A DNA stretch of 5,239 bases from Bacillota bacterium. Its GTDB lineage: Bacteria > Bacillota > Sulfobacillia > RBS10-35 > JAJYVN01. A program made the position numbers and the translations under genes. Each line of letters begins with the position of its first letter. Within the stretch, counting starts at the first letter, position 1. The stretch is from positions 1 to 5,239 of the forward strand of contig JAKAUG010000336.1 of NCBI GenBank assembly GCA_021827805.1. Reading direction: 5' to 3'. The notes below the pieces were generated by a model. The model ran no database searches, had not been told where the DNA came from, and saw nothing but the letters and a program-made list of their open reading frames with translations. Shown here piece by piece: positions 1 through 4,876 of this stretch.

Positions 1-1216
1 TCAGGGGTCCCTTGATGTCACCGGCCTGGTAGGCGCCGCCGGTGGACTGCAGATTCTTGACGTCCGTGATGCCCCAGGAGGTGGGCTGCCCGCCACTCGT
101 ACCGCTGGATGTCGTGAGAATCGGTGTGACGGTGTACGCGGAGGGCTTGCCGATGGTCAGCCCCTGGGCGCCAGGCAGGACCGAGGGGAGGTTCGCCTGC
201 TGCAGGGGGTCGGTGATGGAACTGGCGACATAGTTGGGGATCAGCGTGAACGGATCCGTCTGGAAGTGGTTGGTGCCAGAGGCATCCGCGACCAGGTCAT
301 TCTGGGGTGTCACACCCCAGCTCAGCAAGAGGTTGTCCAGGTTGGTCAGCGGCTTCACCAGGGGATCCAGCAGGAACAGGATGTGACCGCCGGCGGCGGC
401 ATAGTTCTGCAGGACCTTGATCTCCACGGGCGAGAGATCGTTTTGCGGAGAGGCGATGATCAGCGCGGAGACGTTGGCCGGCACTCCGCTGCCGGTCAGC
501 AGGCTGATGGAGCCCACGTTATAACCCTGATCCTTGAGGGCCTGCACAGCGTCGGGCAGACGGCCCTGCGAGATGTCGGGCTCGCCGTTGCCGGTGACGA
601 AGTCCACCGTCAACTGCACCGGCGTGCCCGCGCGCAGGATCGCGTTGGTGATGGCGGCCTCGCCGTTGAAGACCGGATTACCGGCACTGTCATAGCTCTG
701 CAGGTCGGACGGCTGTACCGTCTGGGTGTTCTGTCCCGCCAGGACCACGATCTCGCCAGCGGTGGTGATCTTGAAGTGGTCCGCCAGGGCGGGGTTGGCG
801 TCAGGGTCCACCATCTGGTAGCTCACATGCCCGTTGCCGTACCGCTTGTACTGCTCAAGCAGCGTCTGCACCTGGCGGCCCGTGCTGGTCCCCGGGATCT
901 CGAAGGCGTAGATCGTGACGTTCTGCTTCAGCTTGGCCAGGATGTTCTTGCTTGCCTGGCTCAGGGTCAGGCTGTGTGTGGACGTGAGGTCCCACGTGGT
1001 GGTCAACTTCGAACCGATGACGTTTACCACGACGAGCAGCGCCAGCACCACGACCACATACGACAAGGTGGCCGCTCCCCAGCGCAGTCCCGACCGGCCC
1101 TTCGGCCGTCCGCCCCCGGACCCTGCGGATGCCGACTGCTCGTTCGCGGGTGGATCCTGCTGCCCGCTCTGCAAGGCGAATCTGCCCTCCCCGCCCTGGC
1201 CAGGGTCTAAGCCCAC
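1..1216 (-). CDS. GldG-family ABC transporter auxiliary protein, 3' end outside window
   Basis: This is the third gene of the minus-strand transporter operon, open for 405 codons to the window edge, so its C-terminus is missing. Residues 1-48 are hydrophilic and rich in Gly, Ser and Gln, ending in a basic stretch (RPKGRSGLRW). One membrane segment follows at about 49-68, then a large soluble, presumably extracytoplasmic, domain. Family-like landmarks are VDPD (136-139), TGNGEPDI (208-215), ASPQNDLSPVE (255-265), GGHILFLLDP (276-285) and SWGITD followed by DIKGPL (380-405). These match the GldG/PF09822 pattern of ABC-type auxiliary components; known full-length members end with another membrane helix, expected beyond the edge. 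The GTG at 1216 overlaps the permease stop but has only a weak GGA upstream. A TTG at 1174 has GGAGG (1186-1190) eleven bases before it and is an equally good start. Family assignment is fairly sure; substrate is unknown. Confidence 0.86.
   Translation of the reverse strand, partial: MGLDPGQGGEGRFALQSGQQDPPANEQSASAGSGGGRPKGRSGLRWGAATLSYVVVVLALLVVVNVIGSKLTTTWDLTSTHSLTLSQASKNILAKLKQNVTIYAFEIPGTSTGRQVQTLLEQYKRYGNGHVSYQMVDPDANPALADHFKITTAGEIVVLAGQNTQTVQPSDLQSYDSAGNPVFNGEAAITNAILRAGTPVQLTVDFVTGNGEPDISQGRLPDAVQALKDQGYNVGSISLLTGSGVPANVSALIIASPQNDLSPVEIKVLQNYAAAGGHILFLLDPLVKPLTNLDNLLLSWGVTPQNDLVADASGTNHFQTDPFTLIPNYVASSITDPLQQANLPSVLPGAQGLTIGKPSAYTVTPILTTSSGTSGGQPTSWGITDVKNLQSTGGAYQAGDIKGPL
1186..1190 (-). 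promoter_or_regulatory. Possible ribosome binding site for the GldG-like gene
   Basis: GGAGG on the minus strand lies 11 bases before an in-frame TTG at 1174. It is a better Shine-Dalgarno match than the GGA preceding the GTG at 1216, so it favours the shorter form of the protein. The spacing is longer than ideal, so the start remains undecided. Confidence 0.4.
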
Positions 1217-1929
1217 CGGCGCAGGTCCACCGCGCGGATGCTCAGGAACAGAAAGCCCGCGATCAGGGACAGGTAGTAGATGAGGTCGTTCAGCGCGACC
1301 GTGCCGACCGTGAAGGATGTCAGGTGGTCAGACAGCGTCATGTAGGAGAGCGCCGAGGCGACCCAGCCGCTCGTCTGGACGATGTTGGCCAGATACAGCA
1401 GCAGCAGGATCGCGAAGGAGACCATTGCCGCCACCAGCTGGCTGTCGGTCAGCGCGCTGGCGAACAGTCCCACCGCCAAGCCGACGGCGCCGAACAGCCA
1501 CATGCCCAGCCAGGCGGCACCGACGCTGCCCCAATCCAGGATCGCCAGACGGCTGGTGACCAGGGGAAAGACCCCGGCCGCCAGGGTGAAGACCGTCCAG
1601 ACCATCATCGCGCCCGCATACTTGCCCAGCACCCACTGCACCGGACTGATGGGTGTGGTGAGGACCAGCTCCTCGCTGCCGGTGCGGCGCTCCTCGGCCA
1701 GAAGGCGCATCGTCAGGAAGGGAGCCAGAAACAGCACCAGCACCACCAGCTGATCCACCAGCTGGCTCATGTCGGAGGTGCCCCCGTACGGGCTGACCAA
1801 GAGACCCACCTGGAAGAACCCGGCGACCAGCATCCACAGTCCCAACAGGACGTAGGCCAGTGGGGTCTGGAAGGAGACCTGCCACTCACGCCGCCCGACG
1901 ACCCACCACTTGCCCAGGCTTGTCCTCAC
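1207..1929 (-). CDS. ABC-2 type transporter permease (GldF/NosY-like)
   Basis: This 240-residue integral membrane protein is predicted to form the translocation path of an ABC transporter with the adjacent ATPase. About six hydrophobic segments are visible, near residues 22-44, 56-76, 104-127, 136-160, 164-184 and 213-231. Between segments 2 and 3 lies LAEERRTGSEELVLTTPIS (78-95), the conserved cytoplasmic element of ABC-2 permeases of the GldF/NosY type, thought to contact the ATPase. The C-terminal stretch from DHLTSFTVGT to IRAVDLRRWA also fits this family, in which proteins typically end in an RRW motif. Length is normal for GldF-like permeases. Translation starts at GTG 1929, within a GTGA overlap with the ATPase stop and six bases after a strong AGAAGGAGGG site. 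This implies translational coupling. The gene is followed at once by the GldG-like gene. The transported substrate is not evident. Confidence 0.95.
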   Translation of the reverse strand: MRTSLGKWWVVGRREWQVSFQTPLAYVLLGLWMLVAGFFQVGLLVSPYGGTSDMSQLVDQLVVLVLFLAPFLTMRLLAEERRTGSEELVLTTPISPVQWVLGKYAGAMMVWTVFTLAAGVFPLVTSRLAILDWGSVGAAWLGMWLFGAVGLAVGLFASALTDSQLVAAMVSFAILLLLYLANIVQTSGWVASALSYMTLSDHLTSFTVGTVALNDLIYYLSLIAGFLFLSIRAVDLRRWA

Positions 1930-2930
1930 GGACGACCCTCCTTCTGCGCAGGCTCGCCCTGGGACTCGTGGTGTTCGCTGGCCGTGAGCTCCAGGAACAC
2001 GTCCTCCAGGGAGGTCTCCTGCAGGTGCAGTTCGCGCAGGCGCCAGCCCCCGGGGGTCAGGGCGTCCACCAGGCGGTCGGCGTAGTCGTCTCTGCCGATT
2101 CCCTCGGGCGGCGCGGCCTCCACGCGCACCGTGCAGACCCCGTCCGCCTCGCCCTCGGGCCGCACCGAGCGCACCCCGGCCACCGCGCGCAGGGCCGCGG
2201 CCACCTCGGCGCTCGGTCCGCGCACCCTCAGGACCCAGACGGAGGCGCCGCCATGCTGTCGTATGCTCAGCTCGGCGGGCCGTCCCCGGTCGATCACCGC
2301 GCCCTTGTGGATGATCACGATCTGGTTGCAGAGCAGGCGCACCTCGGAAAGCACGTGCGAGCTGAACAGGACCGCGTGCTCAGAACCGAAGGAGCGGACC
2401 AGTTCGCGCATCTCCACGATCTGTGCTGGATCCAGGCCCACCGTGGGCTCGTCGCAGACCAGGACCGGGGGTTCATGCAGCACGGCCTGAGCGAGGCCGA
2501 CGCGCTGGCGGAAGCCGCGCGAGAGGCGGCCCACGAGCCGTCCCAGGACGTCCCCGAGCTGCAGGCGCGCCGCGACCTCGTCGATGCGGCTCACACGGCG
2601 CCGCTTGGGCACCTCGTGCAGCTCAGCCATGAAGAGCAGGTAATCGTAGACGGTCATATCCGGATACAGCGGCGGATTGTCCGGCAGGTACCCGATGCGC
2701 CGGCGCACCTCCTGGGGTTCCTCCCAGAGGTCGTGTCCCTCGACGCGCACGTGCCCTGCACTGGCCGGCAGAAAGCCGGTGATGACGCGCAGCGTGGTGG
2801 TCTTACCCGCGCCGTTGGGACCCAGGAGCCCCACGATCTCCCCGCGGTGCACGCTGAAGGTGATGTCCTGCACACCGCGGCTCGGCCCGTATCGCTTGGT
2901 GATGCCGTCGACCTCAAGCGCGACCTCCAA
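1926..2930 (-). CDS. ABC transporter ATP-binding protein (GldA/NosF-like)
   Basis: This is the ATPase of the transporter, about 334 residues from the chosen TTG start. Numbered from that TTG, it has Walker A GPNGAGKTT (37-45) and the Q-loop region IGYLPDNPPLYPDMTV, where Asp84 stands in place of Gln. The signature is LSRGFRQRVGLAQA (136-149), the GldA-like form of LSGGQ. Walker B and D-loop read VLVCDEPTVGLDP (156-168), and the H-loop is SSHVLSEV with His192. A C-terminal domain of about 90 residues ends in LEDVFLELT, as in ABC-2 drug-export and GldA-type ATPases. The acidic tail SEHHESQGEPAQKEGRP follows. Homology to the family begins at VALEVDGITKRYG, so TTG 2930 is preferred. In-frame GTG at 3041 or TTG at 3005 would add up to 37 residues without family character. 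The gene is first in the operon and overlaps the permease by 4 bases. Confidence 0.95.
   Translation of the reverse strand: MEVALEVDGITKRYGPSRGVQDITFSVHRGEIVGLLGPNGAGKTTTLRVITGFLPASAGHVRVEGHDLWEEPQEVRRRIGYLPDNPPLYPDMTVYDYLLFMAELHEVPKRRRVSRIDEVAARLQLGDVLGRLVGRLSRGFRQRVGLAQAVLHEPPVLVCDEPTVGLDPAQIVEMRELVRSFGSEHAVLFSSHVLSEVRLLCNQIVIIHKGAVIDRGRPAELSIRQHGGASVWVLRVRGPSAEVAAALRAVAGVRSVRPEGEADGVCTVRVEAAPPEGIGRDDYADRLVDALTPGGWRLRELHLQETSLEDVFLELTASEHHESQGEPAQKEGRP
1936..1945 (-). promoter_or_regulatory. Strong ribosome binding site of the permease gene
   Basis: AGAAGGAGGG on the minus strand ends six bases before the GTG start at 1929. It lies inside the last codons of the ATPase gene and confirms GTG as the permease start. 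Confidence 0.85.
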
Positions 2931-2936
2931 GAACGT

Positions 2937-2944
2937 CCCCCCCC
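2937..2944 (-). repeat. G8 homopolymer tract before the ATPase start
   Basis: Eight consecutive C on the plus strand (G8 on the coding minus strand) lie six bases before the TTG at 2930. The tract could serve as a poor Shine-Dalgarno substitute. If an upstream start at 3005 or 3041 were used, the tract would be coding (Trp-Gly-Gly) and its length would set the reading frame. Confidence 0.6.
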
Positions 2945-3042
2945 AAGGTGACGGCCCATCCAGACTGTCCCAGGTGATGCTAGACGGGAACGCACGCCAA
3001 GTCAAAGGTTCTGGGCGAGAACTCGGTGGCTCTCCCACCACA

Positions 3043-3056
3043 TGCCCAGATGGGCA
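3043..3056. promoter_or_regulatory. 14-bp palindrome, possible operator
   Basis: TGCCCA and TGGGCA form perfect six-base arms around a two-base centre (GA). The site lies immediately upstream of the outermost possible ATPase start (GTG 3041) and about 113 bases before the preferred TTG. A further TGGGCA half-site occurs at 3157-3162. A dimeric regulator site is a guess; GC-rich DNA yields such palindromes by chance. Confidence 0.3.
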
Positions 3057-3159
3057 CCTTCCCCCGGACAGCCAACTTTATGCCCGCCGACGGCCATACC
3101 AGGCCACGAGCCCGGCGGCCCTTCCCGGCCGACCCCCGACCGGATGTTGCCGCCAATGG

Positions 3160-3170
3160 GCATCCGATGC
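3160..3170. repeat. Short palindrome GCATC-C-GATGC
   Basis: Five-base inverted arms surround a single C. The same stretch also supplies CATCCG (3161-3166), which pairs with CGGATG at 3141-3146 across 14 bases, giving overlapping dyads. No function can be assigned. Confidence 0.3.
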
Positions 3171-3204
3171 TGAGCCAACCGGTTTTCAACCTAACGGCGG
3201 CGTG

Positions 3205-3221
3205 TCAAGATCGTATCAAGA
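3205..3221. promoter_or_regulatory. Direct repeat TCAAGA-N5-TCAAGA, possible regulator site
   Basis: Two identical hexamers are 11 bases apart, about one helical turn, in an AT-richer patch about 95 bases upstream of ubiD. On the minus strand the patch contains TTGATA and TTGACA, which resemble -35 boxes, but neither has a recognisable -10 box at normal spacing. Tandem repeats with an 11-base period are typical of OmpR-family response regulator sites; applying that here is inference. Confidence 0.3.
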
Positions 3222-3252
3222 CAGGCTGGCGCCAGGGCCAGCCGCGGCCCCC

Positions 3253-3279
3253 GCTCCGGCTCCGCCGGGGCCCGGTTTT
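3253..3279 (+). terminator. GC hairpin plus TTTT in the ubiD leader (weak attenuator-like element)
   Basis: Bases 3253-3260 can pair with 3264-3271 (eight pairs, one of them G-U) around a TCC loop. After four more bases comes TTTT at 3276-3279. The T run is short and offset, and no plus-strand gene lies upstream to terminate. If functional it would act as an attenuator or as leader structure for ubiD. It may equally be a by-product of high GC. Confidence 0.2.
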
Positions 3280-3298
3280 CGGATAGGCTGTACGGCGT

Positions 3299-3303
3299 GG
3301 GAG
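3299..3303 (+). promoter_or_regulatory. Ribosome binding site of ubiD
   Basis: GGGAG lies ten bases before the TTG at 3314. An in-frame TAG at 3284-3286 limits upstream extension, and no in-frame ATG or GTG lies between, so this site supports TTG as the start. Confidence 0.5.
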
Positions 3304-3313
3304 TGGTGCCTTC

Positions 3314-4876
3314 TTGGCCCTGGATGACCTGCGTGACCTGCTGAGCGCCCTGCGGGAGGCCGGCGAACTGGCGCGCGTCGCCGCGCCGGTCGATCCGCGC
3401 CTGGAGGTCGCGGAGATCGTGGACCGCACCAGCAAGGCCGGCGGACCGGCCCTGCTGTTCGAGCACGTGCGGGGCTCGGATCTGCCGCTGGCCGTGAACC
3501 TCTTCGGCAGCCAGCGGCGTGTCGCCCTGGCCCTCGGGGTCGCGCATGTGGACGTCCTGGCGGAACGCCTGGCAAATCTGGTGGGCATGGTGCGGCGGCG
3601 GCCCCGCGGCCTGGGCGCGTTGCTGGCCTCCCTGCCGGACCTGCGCCCCCTGTTGACCATGGCGCCGCGTGTGGTGACCGGGCGCGCCCCCGTGCATGAG
3701 GTCGTGCTCCGGGAAGAGGAGGTGGACCTCACCCGGCTGCCGCTGTTGCAGAACTGGCCCGGGGACGCGGGACGCTTCCTCACGCTGCCCATGGTCATCA
3801 CGCGCGACCCGGAGACCGGCCAGCGCAACGTGGGCATCTACCGACTGCAGGTCCTCGGCCCGCGCGCGCTGGCGCTCCACTGGGAACGGCATAAGGGCGG
3901 GGCCGCCCACTGGGGGCGCGCCCGGGTGGGCGGGCGCGCCCTGGAGGTGGCCGTCGCGCTGGGCGGCGAGCCAGCGGCGATGTACGCGGCGGGGGCGCCG
4001 TTACCCGACGGCCTGGATGAGTTCGCCTTCGCCGGCTTTCTGCGCTCGGCCCCCATGCAGCTGTGTGCCGCCAGCACGGTGGATTTGGAGGTCCCGGCCC
4101 GGGCCGAGCTGGTGCTGGAGGGCACGGTCGATCCCGACGACCTGGCCCGGGAGGGGCCGTTTGGCGACCATACCGGCTTCTACGATGCCGGCGGTCCGTA
4201 CCCGGTGCTGCGGGTGCGCGCCCTGACCATGCGCAGGGACGCCATCTGCCTGGCGTCGGTCGTGGGTCGGCCCCCGATGGAGGACTACTGGCTTCTCGGG
4301 GACACCAGCGAGCGGCTGTTCCTGCCGCTGATCCGGGCCGTGCTCCCCGATGTGGTGGACATCCACGTGCCGCCGGAGGGCGCGGCCAACAACCTGGTGC
4401 TGATCAGCATGCGCAAGCGCTATCCGGGACAGGCCCTGCAGGTGGCGTATGGGCTCCTCGGCCTGGGCCTGCTTGGCCTCTCCAAGGTGCTGGTCGTGGT
4501 GGACCACTGGGTGCGGGTGCGGCCGGCGGCGGAGGCCTGGTGGGCGGCCCTGGCCAACTGCGATCCGGCGCGGGACGTCCATCTGCTGCGTGGGCCCGGA
4601 TCGGTCCTGGACCATTCCCTGGCGGCGTTCTCCTTCGGTGGCAAGATGATCCTCGACGGTACGCGCAAGTGGCCGGAGGAGCTGCGCCCCGGCAGGGACA
4701 GGCCCTGGCCGGACCCGGTGACAATGGACCCCGCGATCGTGGAACTGGTGACGCGGCGCTGGTCAGAGTATGGCCTGGGGGAGGATCCCGGCCCGACCGG
4801 GGCCCGCCCCGCCGACGGCGCGCCGTCCTGGAGCGGTGCGCCCGACCCGGACCCCGACCCGGAAGGAGACCGCTGA
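3314..4876 (+). CDS. ubiD: UbiD-family prenyl-FMN-dependent decarboxylase (UbiD/MqnL-like)
   Basis: This 520-residue enzyme is predicted to remove the carboxylate from a prenylated aromatic quinone precursor, using prenylated FMN and a divalent metal. The N-terminus (LRDLLSALREAGELARV, with PALLFEHVRG and VNLFGS) is typical of the family. By comparison with fungal Fdc1 and E. coli UbiD, the cofactor site is RNVGIYRLQV (171-180, with Asn172 and Arg177), HWERHK (189-194, His193), Glu236 in DEFAFAGFLR, and EGPFGDHTGFY (280-290, with Glu280 and Asp285). The Arg-Glu-Asp catalytic set is thus intact. KRYPG (368-372), LDHS (432-435) and GGKMILDGTRKWPEE (442-456) complete the C-terminal part. Residues 491-520 form an unusual Pro/Asp-rich tail. 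TTG is the only sensible start. The gene overlaps a UbiA gene by one base. The symbol is family-level: MqnL of the futalosine pathway is at least as likely as ubiquinone UbiD. Confidence 0.96.
   Translation: MALDDLRDLLSALREAGELARVAAPVDPRLEVAEIVDRTSKAGGPALLFEHVRGSDLPLAVNLFGSQRRVALALGVAHVDVLAERLANLVGMVRRRPRGLGALLASLPDLRPLLTMAPRVVTGRAPVHEVVLREEEVDLTRLPLLQNWPGDAGRFLTLPMVITRDPETGQRNVGIYRLQVLGPRALALHWERHKGGAAHWGRARVGGRALEVAVALGGEPAAMYAAGAPLPDGLDEFAFAGFLRSAPMQLCAASTVDLEVPARAELVLEGTVDPDDLAREGPFGDHTGFYDAGGPYPVLRVRALTMRRDAICLASVVGRPPMEDYWLLGDTSERLFLPLIRAVLPDVVDIHVPPEGAANNLVLISMRKRYPGQALQVAYGLLGLGLLGLSKVLVVVDHWVRVRPAAEAWWAALANCDPARDVHLLRGPGSVLDHSLAAFSFGGKMILDGTRKWPEELRPGRDRPWPDPVTMDPAIVELVTRRWSEYGLGEDPGPTGARPADGAPSWSGAPDPDPDPEGDR
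4814..4827. repeat. Perfect 14-bp palindrome in the ubiD 3' end
   Basis: GACGGCGCGCCGTC is self-complementary. It lies in the codons for the non-conserved tail of UbiD, about 50 bases before the ubiA start, and could form a small hairpin in the mRNA. It may be chance in GC-rich sequence. Confidence 0.4.
4844..4861 (+). repeat. Three tandem GACCCS hexamers
   Basis: Three head-to-tail six-base units (GACCCG, GACCCC, GACCCG) encode Asp-Pro three times at residues 511-516 of the UbiD tail. They sit directly before the ubiA ribosome binding site. Confidence 0.6.
4861..4868 (+). promoter_or_regulatory. Ribosome binding site of ubiA
   Basis: GGAAGGAG ends seven bases before ATG 4876. It is contained in the last sense codons of ubiD, so ubiA translation is probably coupled to ubiD. 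Confidence 0.85.

Larger units (their letters stand above)
2931..3313. other. Divergent intergenic region between transporter operon and ubiD-ubiA operon
   Basis: About 380 bases separate the two divergent start codons. The short open frames here (plus 3026-3286, minus 2980-3189) have Pro/Arg-rich composition and no good ribosome binding site, so I do not call them genes. The region must carry the promoters of both operons. Neither strand shows a TTGACA/TATAAT pair with 16-18 base spacing. Visible elements are a palindrome at 3043-3056, the arms CGGATG/CATCCG at 3141-3166, AACCGGTT at 3177-3184, paired TCAAGA repeats at 3205-3221, and GC hairpins at 3224-3271. TGCCC or its complement GGGCA occurs four times (3043, 3052, 3081, 3158). 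Confidence 0.6.

Noticed and set aside
266..1210. Long plus-strand open frame (314 codons) opposite the GldG-like gene
   Set aside because: Its product is Gln/Arg/Gly/His-rich with no family resemblance. The minus strand encodes a recognisable GldG-family protein, so this is an antisense shadow in high-GC DNA.
1129..2085. Plus-strand open frame of 318 codons opposite the permease
   Set aside because: The Gln/His/Arg-rich translation is typical of the reverse strand of a hydrophobic membrane protein; there is no motif or ribosome site.
1860..2951. Plus-strand open frame of 363 codons opposite the ABC ATPase
   Set aside because: It is antisense to a gene with complete Walker A, signature and Walker B motifs, and its product is low-complexity His/Ala/Arg-rich.
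3203..3219. TTGACA and TTGATA on the minus strand as a sigma-70 -35 box
   Set aside because: No -10-like hexamer occurs 16-18 bases downstream of either, so a promoter call is not supported; kept only as a repeat observation.
3026..3286. Possible 86-codon small gene in the intergenic region (plus) and a 69-codon frame on the minus strand (2980-3189)
   Set aside because: Both have Pro/Arg/Gly-rich translations, GTG or TTG starts and no Shine-Dalgarno sequence, and they overlap each other on opposite strands.
3284..3289. TAGGCT before ubiD as a -10 box
   Set aside because: It fits only TAnnnT and has no -35-like sequence at proper distance (GC-rich TCCGCC there).
3191..3910. Minus-strand open frames within ubiD (also 4001-4615 and 4420-5151)
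   Set aside because: They lie opposite a fully conserved UbiD reading frame, have biased composition and resemble no family.
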